The notes under the pieces are model-generated. The model was not told the DNA's origin. It did no database searches and saw only the letters and a program-made list of their open reading frames with translations. A program made the translations under genes and the position numbers. This document shows, in pieces, positions 1-7,236 of a stretch of 23,565 bases of DNA (position 1 is the first letter of the stretch; every line of letters starts with the position of its first letter). The stretch comes from Solibacillus sp045640265 (lineage in GTDB: Bacteria; Bacillota; Bacilli; Bacillales_A; Planococcaceae), in assembly GCA_045640265.1 (NCBI GenBank), contig JAZUES010000196.1, forward strand, positions 1 through 23,565. Direction: 5' to 3'.

Positions 1-150
1 CATCGCAACCCCTAAGCCCCATGCAATCGTAATAACAACCCAACCACCATTTTCAGCTTTAGAAGATTTTAACAAAGAACCAGCGACAACTCCACCACCA
101 AAAATAATCAAAATCATCGTTCCAATTAATTCAGCTAAAAAAGTAGACAT
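1..150 (-). CDS. glpF: Glycerol uptake facilitator GlpF, N-terminal part (cut by window edge)
   Basis: Only the first 50 codons are in the window; the gene runs off the left edge. The peptide starts MSTFLAELIGTMILIIFGGG, the usual first membrane helix of MIP/aquaglyceroporin channels (short charged start, A-E-x-x-G-T, then a glycine-rich helix end). The family moves glycerol passively across the cell membrane so that it can be phosphorylated by GlpK. The ATG at 150-148 is preceded by a good GAGGAG-type ribosome binding site. The gene lies 18 bases after the glpD stop, so the two are probably on one transcript. The NPA motifs lie outside the window, so the call rests on the N-terminus and the glpD neighbour. 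Confidence 0.85.
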   Translation of the reverse strand, partial: MSTFLAELIGTMILIIFGGGVVAGSLLKSSKAENGGWVVITIAWGLGVAM

Positions 151-168
151 AGAAATCTCCTCTTCCCT

Positions 169-1803
169 TTATGTTGTGACTTGCCGTATTGCCATCTCTA
201 ATTGTTCTGTGTACTGCATTTTTTGTTCTGTTGTCCAGTTAAGATACTGTTCCATTTCATCAATAACTAACTTTTTATACTGTTGAACAAAATCAATTTT
301 AAAATATAATGCCCCGGTTCTACGCACAAAGAAGTCCAGTGGCGTACTTGTAGCTTCCTCGTTCATTGCGTAATATAACTGCCCGTACACAATTGGGGGC
401 AAGCTACCATTTGCCTTAGAAACATAATCGAATATTTTATCTACATTCGTACCATAAAATCTCGCAGCATATTCGCTTTCCTCTGCCGTTAAGCCATATT
501 GTTGTCCAAGCTCGGTACGCTTCTCTACGAAATCCCCAAAAAATTTAGAACCGCTAATATCCCCACCTGAAATGGGCAGGCGCTTTGTCATCGACGAACC
601 AAACTGACTGCCAAATTCTTTATTCAATTGTTCTACGACTAAATCCATGATTTTTTCCGCCATTTTTCGGTAACCCGTCAACTTTCCGCCAGCAATTGTA
701 ATTAGTCCACCATCCGTTTGCCAAATCTCATCCTTACGTGAAATCTCAGAAGGTCCCTTTCCCTGCTCATGAATAAGTGGACGTACCCCCGCCCAACCAG
801 ATTCGATATGTGACTCTGTTAAGTGTAGGCTCGGGAACATAAAGTGAATTGCATCCAGCAAGTACGTGCGGTCCTCCGCCGTGATTGTTATATCCTTCGG
901 GTCTCCTTCATAAAAAGTATCCGTAGTACCGACATACGTTTTTTCATCACGCGGAATCGCAAAGACCATACGCCCGTCCTCTGTATCAAAATAAATCGCT
1001 TGTTTTAATGGAAAATCCGCAGCATCAAATACGAGGTGTACACCTTTAGATAAAATTAAATGCTTATCTCCTAACGCCCCATCCAATTTGCGAATATCAT
1101 CTACCCAGGGGCCTGTTGCATTGACGACCTTTTTTGCCATCACTACGTAAACTTCACCTGTTAGTTGATCTTCCACCGTTACTTCCATAAATGCTAATTC
1201 TTTCGCCTTTATGCCTACTACCTTCATATAATTTTGTGCAATGGCGCCACTTGCTACAGCTGCTTTAATAACCTCAATTGTTAAGCGTGCATCATCAGTC
1301 CGGTATTCTACATAAATGCCACCACCAAGTAAGCCGTCCTTCTTTACAAGTGGCTCACGTTCCGACGTCTCTTCAGCCGATAACATAAAGCGACGCTCAC
1401 CGCGCTTAACCCCTGCTAAAATGTCATACATCTTTAACCCCAATGATGTTGAAATCGATCCAAATGTGCCGCCTTTATGGAACGGTAAAAGCATCCATAC
1501 TGGTGTTGTCACATGTGGTCCATTTTCGTATACAATGGCACGCTCGCGTCCAAGCTCTGCCACTTCCTTAAATTCAAACTGCTTCAAATAACGTAATCCA
1601 CCGTGTACTAATTTTGTTGACCGGCTACTCGTCCCCGCTGCAAAATCCTGCATCTCAGCAAGCCCTACAGTCAATCCGCGCGTCACTGCGTCAAGTGCAA
1701 TCCCTGCGCCTGTAATGCCTCCACCAATTACAAATAAATCAATCACCGATTCCGTTAACTGTGCCCGTCTTTCTTCCCGATGTAATGCCGAAAAATTTTC
1801 CAC
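169..1803 (-). CDS. glpD: Aerobic glycerol-3-phosphate dehydrogenase GlpD
   Basis: FAD-dependent, membrane-associated enzyme that oxidises sn-glycerol 3-phosphate to dihydroxyacetone phosphate and passes electrons to the quinone pool. The Rossmann FAD motif VIGGGITGAGIALDA lies near residues 25-40. It is followed by the family blocks FAAGTSSRSTKLVHGGLRYL and YVEYRTDDARL, and by TIAGGKLTGYRKMAE around residue 375. At 544 residues it is close to the B. subtilis enzyme (about 555). The frame can be opened at TTG 1809, but that codon is only 2 bases from the GGGAGG ribosome binding site. GTG at 1803 has an 8-base spacing and is chosen. The upstream leader is short; I found no clear GlpP antiterminator hairpin or CRE box. 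It is followed closely by glpF, an order different from B. subtilis glpF-glpK-glpD. Confidence 0.95.
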   Translation of the reverse strand: MENFSALHREERRAQLTESVIDLFVIGGGITGAGIALDAVTRGLTVGLAEMQDFAAGTSSRSTKLVHGGLRYLKQFEFKEVAELGRERAIVYENGPHVTTPVWMLLPFHKGGTFGSISTSLGLKMYDILAGVKRGERRFMLSAEETSEREPLVKKDGLLGGGIYVEYRTDDARLTIEVIKAAVASGAIAQNYMKVVGIKAKELAFMEVTVEDQLTGEVYVVMAKKVVNATGPWVDDIRKLDGALGDKHLILSKGVHLVFDAADFPLKQAIYFDTEDGRMVFAIPRDEKTYVGTTDTFYEGDPKDITITAEDRTYLLDAIHFMFPSLHLTESHIESGWAGVRPLIHEQGKGPSEISRKDEIWQTDGGLITIAGGKLTGYRKMAEKIMDLVVEQLNKEFGSQFGSSMTKRLPISGGDISGSKFFGDFVEKRTELGQQYGLTAEESEYAARFYGTNVDKIFDYVSKANGSLPPIVYGQLYYAMNEEATSTPLDFFVRRTGALYFKIDFVQQYKKLVIDEMEQYLNWTTEQKMQYTEQLEMAIRQVTT

Positions 1804-1895
1804 TATCAATTCCTCCCTTGGATTACTTATGCCTCCAAATATGCTAAAGTAAGGCGTAATTATCTAAGCTAAAAATTTTATTGTTCCTAAACAAC

Positions 1896-1938
1896 AAAAA
1901 AAGGTAACACAGAAAGCTCTCGCTCCCCGTGTTACCTT
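1896..1938 (-). terminator. Rho-independent terminator after yqhY
   Basis: Perfect 8-bp stem GGTAACAC/GTGTTACC (1903-1910 with 1929-1936), extended by A-T pairs. On the minus strand it is followed by a run of seven T. It separates yqhY from glpD. Confidence 0.85.
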
Positions 1939-1952
1939 TACTATATGATTGG

Positions 1953-2357
1953 TTATTCTGTTTCTTTCGCTGTTTCGAATTGAATACCTGTAATGTGAAC
2001 ATTTACTTCACTAGTTACAATTGTTGTCATATTTTGAATAGCTTGGCGAATAGAGGATTGTACATCTTTCGCTACTTTCGGAATCGACATACCGTATTTT
2101 ACTGTGCAGAACACATCGATTACAATATGGCCTTCATCTGACATTGCTGATTTAATGCCTTTTGAATGTACTTTTTTACCGAAACGCTCTACAACACCTG
2201 ATGCGAAATTACCGCGTGTTGATGCAATTCCTTCTACTTCTGTTGCAGCAATACCAGCGATAACCTCGATTACTTCTGGTGCTACTTCAATTTTACCTAG
2301 CTCTTCTTTACCAACTGGTGTTGGTTGTACAAATACTACTGGTTGTTTTTCAGCCAT
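1953..2357 (-). CDS. yqhY: Asp23/Gls24 family protein YqhY
   Basis: 134-residue cytoplasmic protein. It has the hallmark blocks GKIEVAPEVIEVIAGIAATE (about 21-40), RGNFASGVVERFGKK (48-62), a middle strand rich in I/V (HIVIDVFCTVKYG), IPKVAKDVQ and a C-terminal VNVHITGIQF. Length and sequence agree with B. subtilis YqhY (about 135 residues), which is encoded with accBC and is thought to affect acetyl-CoA carboxylase activity. Here the gene is not next to accBC but about 10 kb away. The ATG at 2357 has an AAAGGA site 9 bases upstream. A distinct terminator lies downstream and a candidate promoter upstream, so it seems to be transcribed on its own. Other Asp23 paralogues (YloU, AmaP) are possible, but the internal motifs fit YqhY best. 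Confidence 0.88.
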   Translation of the reverse strand: MAEKQPVVFVQPTPVGKEELGKIEVAPEVIEVIAGIAATEVEGIASTRGNFASGVVERFGKKVHSKGIKSAMSDEGHIVIDVFCTVKYGMSIPKVAKDVQSSIRQAIQNMTTIVTSEVNVHITGIQFETAKETE

Positions 2358-2408
2358 TTAAAACATCCTTTCTTATGTAAAAAGGTTTTATCTTCTATAC
2401 CTACGCTT

Positions 2409-2436
2409 AGTATACTACATTTATCCGCGCGAGTAA
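2409..2436 (-). promoter_or_regulatory. Candidate sigma-A promoter of yqhY
   Basis: A TATACT -10 box (2414-2409) with a weak TTACTC -35 box 16 bases upstream, about 50 bases before the yqhY start. The -10 is good and the -35 is poor. Confidence 0.4.
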
Positions 2437-2470
2437 TCATGAAAACACGTTTCGAGTAAATATTTACGAA

Positions 2471-3550
2471 TTAATGATTCGATTCATGCCACACAAATTG
2501 CGCTTGATTTGGTTCCACTAACAGCAGTTCATGCTCCTCACAATAATGCTTGGCAACAAATAAAATATCTTGCTTAATTTGAAGCATCATTGCAGTATCA
2601 TTCGTTGCCACAAAATAGCGAATCACAATACGACAAGTACTTGGTCTAAGCTCATCCATTGCCACATGAATGATTGATTTTAAAGTTTTTGGATGTAGCG
2701 CAATCTGCTCACGTAGCGTTTCTATAAATTTCACAATCGCTTCTTCACTATTTTCACTCGATACAAATATGTAATGTTCGACTTTCCGTTGTTCACGTTT
2801 TGATAAATTATAAATGGGGCGGTTCGCTAAATATGAGTTTGGCACATACACAAGCCCTTTATCAGATGTTTGTATAAGCGTACTGCGTAAATTAATATCC
2901 TCTACCGTCCCATCGATGTTTTCATCACTGCTCATCACCCAATCCCCAATTTGAAACGGTTTATCGAGTGCGACACTCATTCCACCGAAAATATGTGATA
3001 GCGTATCGCGAATTCCAAACGCCAATGCCACACCAGTAAGACCAATTGCCGTTAAAAAGCCATTTAAATTAAAATCCCAAAGTGATGCAATCGTAAACAG
3101 TGCAATCCCCATAACCCCAACTTTACTTATACGCAAGAAAAATGGCGTAAGTATATCTTGATCTTTCCCCGTTTCAAAGCGTTCTGGATTTTTCAAATAG
3201 AAACTCAATACATCATTTAGTGCTTTAAACGCATAAAGGACATATACCGATTCAATATAGACACTTAATTTTGGACTGTTAAATAACCAAACTTCCACTA
3301 ATAATGACAATGCGATAACGGCTAAACTAAAAATTAGCACACTGCGTAATGATGGATAAGTATTTTTTGTCATATCACTTAAAACCGGATGATGACCTTT
3401 TTCGAACATCGTCGAAATTTTCATTATGAACGGCCTTACAACGAATCGAATAATTATCAACCCGATAATCAATAGTCCAATTGCGACAAATCCATCCGTT
3501 AAAGTTGGCACTTTCACAGTCGGAATAAGCCACTTAATGGATTCCCACAT
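2471..3550 (-). CDS. MscS-family small-conductance mechanosensitive channel (YhdY-like)
   Basis: 359-residue membrane protein. It has predicted helices near 18-40, 68-90 and 140-158, then the conserved pore-lining helix TAIGLTGVALAFGIRDTLSH (167-186). Next comes the MscS beta-domain signature ALDKPFQIGDWV with V-E-D-I-N-L-R-S-T and V-x-V-P-N-S, and a cytoplasmic alpha/beta tail. The family opens under membrane tension to release solutes on hypo-osmotic shock. The long N-terminal part before the pore helix resembles B. subtilis YhdY more than the minimal YkuT type; this assignment is from memory. The ATG at 3550 follows GAGGAAGGTGA. No terminator lies between it and yqhY, so some read-through into yqhY is possible. 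Confidence 0.88.
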   Translation of the reverse strand: MWESIKWLIPTVKVPTLTDGFVAIGLLIIGLIIIRFVVRPFIMKISTMFEKGHHPVLSDMTKNTYPSLRSVLIFSLAVIALSLLVEVWLFNSPKLSVYIESVYVLYAFKALNDVLSFYLKNPERFETGKDQDILTPFFLRISKVGVMGIALFTIASLWDFNLNGFLTAIGLTGVALAFGIRDTLSHIFGGMSVALDKPFQIGDWVMSSDENIDGTVEDINLRSTLIQTSDKGLVYVPNSYLANRPIYNLSKREQRKVEHYIFVSSENSEEAIVKFIETLREQIALHPKTLKSIIHVAMDELRPSTCRIVIRYFVATNDTAMMLQIKQDILFVAKHYCEEHELLLVEPNQAQFVWHESNH

Positions 3551-3712
3551 TTCTTCACCTTCCTCAAACCTATTGCGATAGCATCATAACACGGGTATTT
3601 GTCGAATGGCTAATAAAAAATGATGTATTTCTATTCTACAAAAGATTTTACGTACATAATAATCTGTTCATTAATAAGATAAAAGGATACCTAGGTTATA
3701 AAGGAGCGTACT

Positions 3713-5164
3713 ATGGGAATTATTAACGGAAATGATTTCATAAATCGATTAAACAGCTTAAATAATGAAATTTGGTTTGATGGTCAACGAATTGAAGGCT
3801 TGCTATCGGAACATCCGGCGTTTAAGGGCACCATTAAGTCCAAGGCTGCTCTTTACGATTTACAACATGATGAAAAGTTGAAGGATATTATGACCTTTGT
3901 TTCACCGACTTCTGGTGAGCGCGTGGGAATGTCGTTTTTGCAACCTAAAACGAAGGATGACCTCATAAAAAGGCGCAAGATGATTGAAATATGGGCAAAG
4001 CAGTCGAACGGAACGATGGGGAGAACTCCAGACTACTTAAGCACCGCTTTAATGAGCTTTGCTTCATCAGCTAATTTTTTAGATGGAGAAGAAAACTGCT
4101 TTGCACATAATCTCCAAGCACTTTACGAATTAGCGATGGAAAAGGATCTATCGTTTACACATACGTTTATAAGTCCTCAGGTCAACCGCTCACAAATTAT
4201 TTTTGAGGGTTCAAAGGAGCCCATTGCAGCAAAGGTTGTCGATACAACTGATGAAGGTATCATTATAAAAGGTGCTAGACTTTTGGCAACTCAAGGTGGC
4301 CTAACTGATGAAGTTCTAGTATTTAGTGTTCCTAGGTTGTTAATTGATGCAGATGAAGCTTTTGCTTTTTCTATCCCCTCTAATACAGATGGACTTAAAT
4401 TTATTTGTAGAGATTCTTATGTAGGCGGGGAATCATTTTTTAATCACCCGTTGAGCTCGAAATTTGAGGAAATGGATTCCATTGTTGTTTTTGATGATGT
4501 ATTAGTGCCATGGGAACGGGTAATTTATTACAATAACGCGGAAATGGCAGAAAAATTTGTCCCGCAAAGTGGCTTTTCTCAATTTGCTAACCATCAAGTA
4601 TTGACGAGACAAATTGTTAAAACAGAATTTATTTTAGGCATTGCAGAGCTGCTTGTACAAACGATTAACGTTCGCGAGTATCAACATATCCAAGAAAAGA
4701 TGGCAGAAATCATCGTCAGTCTTGAAACGATCAAAGCACTAATCGAGAAAGCAGAAAACGATGCTAAATTAGATGCTTTTGGCTTTATGCGTCCGGATAT
4801 ACTGCCACTCAAAATAGCAAGTAATATTTTCCCGAAAGTCTATCCCAGATTTATCGAAATCATTCAAGTAATTGGCGCAAGCGGCATGATTTCTTTACCA
4901 ACAGAAAACGCCTTTCATTCCAATATCCGGCCACAATTAGATCAATACCTTCAAGGTGCATTCATACCTGCTGAGGAACGTGTCAAAATCTTTCGCTTAG
5001 CCTGGGATTTAACGATGAGCTCATTTGGAACAAGACAGACCCAGTACGAGCGATTTTTCTATGGAGATCCCGTCCGTTTAGCCAGTGATTTGTATCGGAC
5101 CTATCCCAAAAAAGACTATGTTAAAACTGTTCGCAGTTTTTTGAACTTGAATAATGAGGACTAA
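3713..5164 (+). CDS. yoaI: 4-hydroxyphenylacetate 3-monooxygenase-family flavin oxygenase (YoaI-like)
   Basis: 483 residues, the length of B. subtilis YoaI. The family (HpaB) uses reduced FAD supplied by a separate reductase to ortho-hydroxylate a phenol. Visible family blocks are GTMGRTPDYLS (residues 100-110; R104 and Y108 correspond to the substrate/peroxyflavin-binding Arg and Tyr), SFTHTFISPQVNRS with the catalytic-type His150, and FDDVLVPWERVIYYNN near 260. The last third is the acyl-CoA-dehydrogenase-like helical bundle. The ATG at 3713 follows AAAGGAG with 6-base spacing. It is transcribed alone, divergently from the MscS gene, with no flavin reductase (HpaC) and no ring-cleavage enzyme beside it. 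The physiological substrate is therefore unknown, and related enzymes act on 4-hydroxybutyryl-CoA, tyrosine or chlorophenols. Confidence 0.85.
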   Translation: MGIINGNDFINRLNSLNNEIWFDGQRIEGLLSEHPAFKGTIKSKAALYDLQHDEKLKDIMTFVSPTSGERVGMSFLQPKTKDDLIKRRKMIEIWAKQSNGTMGRTPDYLSTALMSFASSANFLDGEENCFAHNLQALYELAMEKDLSFTHTFISPQVNRSQIIFEGSKEPIAAKVVDTTDEGIIIKGARLLATQGGLTDEVLVFSVPRLLIDADEAFAFSIPSNTDGLKFICRDSYVGGESFFNHPLSSKFEEMDSIVVFDDVLVPWERVIYYNNAEMAEKFVPQSGFSQFANHQVLTRQIVKTEFILGIAELLVQTINVREYQHIQEKMAEIIVSLETIKALIEKAENDAKLDAFGFMRPDILPLKIASNIFPKVYPRFIEIIQVIGASGMISLPTENAFHSNIRPQLDQYLQGAFIPAEERVKIFRLAWDLTMSSFGTRQTQYERFFYGDPVRLASDLYRTYPKKDYVKTVRSFLNLNNED

Positions 5165-5178
5165 AATGGCTCAAAAGA

Positions 5179-5219
5179 AAGTGGTTGTCACTGAAGACTA
5201 ATATTCAGAACAACCACTT
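5179..5219. terminator. Long hairpin between the convergent yoaI and lytH genes
   Basis: Inverted repeat AAGTGGTTGT/ACAACCACTT (5179-5188 with 5210-5219), with an inner CTGAA/TTCAG arm. A T-rich tail (TTTCTTTT) follows only on the minus strand, so it mainly ends the lytH transcript, but it may stop both. Confidence 0.7.
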
Positions 5220-5274
5220 GCCGTTTAATATAACTGATTCTGAAGTTTTTGAAATGTCCATTGCGGATTTAAAT

Positions 5275-6282
5275 CTAGTTCTGCTTTTTTTTGGCGTTCC
5301 TTGCTTCTTTTTCCCATTGTAAAAGAGATGGATATGGATCAAACGCCCATTCGGTACGACCGTTGAATTTGTAGATTCCGTAATGCAGATGTGGTGGAAA
5401 CTTTCCTGCTGTACCTTCCTTACCATAGCCAGTACTACCAACATAGCCAATGACTTGCCCCGTTTCAACAATATCCCCTTCTTGCAAACCTTTTTCAAAA
5501 TATCCCAGATGCGCATAATAATGATAGGAATTATGATTGTCCCGAATACCGATGCGCCAACCACCAAATTGATTCCAGCCCATTACTTCAATAACGCCAT
5601 AGGAAGTCGAAAGAACGGGTGTGCCATATCCTGCAAAGATATCGGTTCCTTCATGTATTCGATTACCACCCCATCCTCTGTTCGCACCCCATGTGCCTCT
5701 ATAGCTATAATCATATCCCAATGCGACAGGGAATGTATGTGCATCCAAGTCAATTGTCCCAAATTTTTCGTATACGTTAGCGATTACCATAATTTGCTTT
5801 ACAGTCAGTTCATTTTTGTAATAATCCCATAAAGCTAATTTAAATTGGTCTTCACCATATCCATATGAGCTTAAATATCTTGCCATTGAAAACAACACAT
5901 CTTCGTCATCGGTTTTATCCGCAACCCCATCTCCATTTCCATCTAGCCCCATTCCATCAAAATAATCAATCGAATGAGGGGATGTGTCATTTTCTAACGG
6001 ATTTAGTGTTCCAGTCCAATACTCATCGGAAAATTGAATTGCTACAATACCGTCCCTTTTAGGAATATCATTTCGAACGTCTTGAATATTCCGCTCGTAT
6101 TGATCAACAGCGGCTAAATAATACCAAGGTGTCAGGACTCCTTGAAATTGAAAATAATACTGCATACGCTGTTGGCGCACTTCATCCTTAGTAAGAGCTC
6201 CACCTTCTGTAGAAGCCTTTGCATCTGGCATCACACTCAAAATTAAGACAAATGATATGGCATAAACGATTGACCGATACAA
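5275..6282 (-). CDS. lytH: LytH-type M23 peptidoglycan endopeptidase (spore cortex L-Ala-D-Glu peptidase)
   Basis: 335 residues: a signal peptide (about 1-24, cut after A-K-A), an N-terminal lysozyme/SLT-like region (35-175), then a LytM/M23 zinc peptidase domain (about 185-320). Zinc-site residues are H210 and D214 in RIHEGTD, and H298/H300 in PPHLHYGIY. B. subtilis LytH (formerly YunA, about 326 residues, sigma-K dependent) trims stem peptides to single L-alanine side chains in the spore cortex, and this protein has the same architecture. Residues 114-124 (D-x-N-x-D-G) look like a calcium-binding loop. The start is TTG at 6282 with AAGGTGA upstream. It follows the deacetylase gene by 12 bases, so the two are surely co-transcribed. 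The role in cortex maturation is inferred from the family. Confidence 0.85.
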   Translation of the reverse strand: MYRSIVYAISFVLILSVMPDAKASTEGGALTKDEVRQQRMQYYFQFQGVLTPWYYLAAVDQYERNIQDVRNDIPKRDGIVAIQFSDEYWTGTLNPLENDTSPHSIDYFDGMGLDGNGDGVADKTDDEDVLFSMARYLSSYGYGEDQFKLALWDYYKNELTVKQIMVIANVYEKFGTIDLDAHTFPVALGYDYSYRGTWGANRGWGGNRIHEGTDIFAGYGTPVLSTSYGVIEVMGWNQFGGWRIGIRDNHNSYHYYAHLGYFEKGLQEGDIVETGQVIGYVGSTGYGKEGTAGKFPPHLHYGIYKFNGRTEWAFDPYPSLLQWEKEARNAKKKQN

Positions 6283-6294
6283 TAAACATCACCT

Positions 6295-7044
6295 TCATTC
6301 ATTCGAAATTTTACTTTCCTCTTGCGCTTGTAGCTTAATCATTTCTGAAATTGTGATAAATTTGTACCCTTCTTTTTGAAGTACAGGTAATATTCGTTCT
6401 AATGCTTTCACCGTTTGTTCTCGATTTCCACCACCGTCATGAAATAACACATTATCTCCTTCTTTCATGCCGTTTAACACTTTATTCACGATCTTATCGA
6501 CGCCAGGATTTTTCCAATCTTCTGTATCTTGATGCCAAGACCACATAACAATTTTGTAACCAGATTTTACAACTTCTTCTACGATTTCATCTGTATAAAA
6601 GCCTTCTACAGGGCGAAATAAGTTTGGTGAAAAACCTGTAATGCTATAAATGGTATCAGTCGTTTGTTTAATTTCCCGCATGATTTTAGAAACTGACTTC
6701 GTGGAAGGATGTGTATACGTATGATTGGCAAGCTCATGACCATCCTGAAACATACGTAGCACTAATTGTGGGTTTTTCTCAGCATTTTGACCGACGATAA
6801 AAAAAGTACCTTTTGCACCGTATTTCTCCAGTAAATCTAAAACTCGTTCGGTATACTTTGGATGAGGACCGTCATCAAATGTAAGCGCAACAACCTTTTC
6901 TGTTGTTTTGATGTCCCAAATAATATATCCTGCTTCTTCATAATATTTTCTTTGCTTTTCAGCGGAGGTTTTGTCGAATACATATACCATTGAAAACCCT
7001 GTAAAAAATAAAATTAAGAAAGAAAAAATAAGTGTTTTTTTCAA
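6295..7044 (-). CDS. NodB-type polysaccharide (peptidoglycan) deacetylase
   Basis: 249 residues with an N-terminal membrane anchor or signal (4-22) and one NodB domain (about 50-235). Catalytic motifs: TFDDGPH (55-61; D57 base, D58 metal), NHTYTH (H108 and H112 metal), D-T-E-D-W (173-177) and LFHDGG (200-205). Motif 3 reads FRPVEG where most members have R-x-P-[FY]-G. The family removes N-acetyl groups from GlcNAc or MurNAc outside the membrane. The sequence is not PdaA-like (TFDDGP rather than TFDNGY), so muramic-lactam synthesis is not implied directly. The start is TTG at 7044 after AAGGATGTGGAG. It is the first gene of an operon with lytH, which suggests action on spore or wall glycan. 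The exact substrate is not known. Confidence 0.85.
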   Translation of the reverse strand: MKKTLIFSFLILFFTGFSMVYVFDKTSAEKQRKYYEEAGYIIWDIKTTEKVVALTFDDGPHPKYTERVLDLLEKYGAKGTFFIVGQNAEKNPQLVLRMFQDGHELANHTYTHPSTKSVSKIMREIKQTTDTIYSITGFSPNLFRPVEGFYTDEIVEEVVKSGYKIVMWSWHQDTEDWKNPGVDKIVNKVLNGMKEGDNVLFHDGGGNREQTVKALERILPVLQKEGYKFITISEMIKLQAQEESKISNE

Positions 7045-7125
7045 TTCTCCACATCCTTAAAACGATTTACACTTTCTTATTATTGATAAAAGCGCAAAAA
7101 AAATGTACTCGATTTCATTTCATTG

Positions 7126-7133
7126 AATGTATG
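7126..7133 (-). promoter_or_regulatory. Candidate sigma-E-like -10 element before the deacetylase-lytH operon
   Basis: CATACATT on the minus strand matches the sigma-E -10 consensus (CATACAHT), about 80 bases before the start codon. No convincing -35 lies at the right distance, so this is suggestive only. Confidence 0.25.
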
Positions 7134-7191
7134 AAGAAAAGAAACAGAAGGATAATTAAAAGTAGATTGTAAATAGAGGAATTAAAGAAGT

Positions 7192-7229
7192 AAAAAAAAG
7201 TGCTGCCCGCTTTCATAGCGAAACAGCAC
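7192..7229 (-). terminator. Rho-independent terminator after the purine permease gene
   Basis: Stem GTGCTG/CAGCAC (7200-7205 with 7224-7229), extended by a bulged CGC/GCG arm. On the minus strand it is followed by a run of eight T. It lies just after the permease stop codon. Confidence 0.85.
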
Positions 7230-7236
7230 ATCTTAT

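Noticed and set aside
1810..1895. GlpP-type antiterminator or CRE site in the glpD leader
   Set aside because: No terminator-like hairpin and no acceptable match to the CRE consensus was found in the short leader.
5205..5567. Minus-strand open frame overlapping the end of lytH
   Set aside because: It is a shifted frame of the M23 domain with no start signals. The lytH frame ends normally at 5275 after an intact domain, so there is no frameshift.
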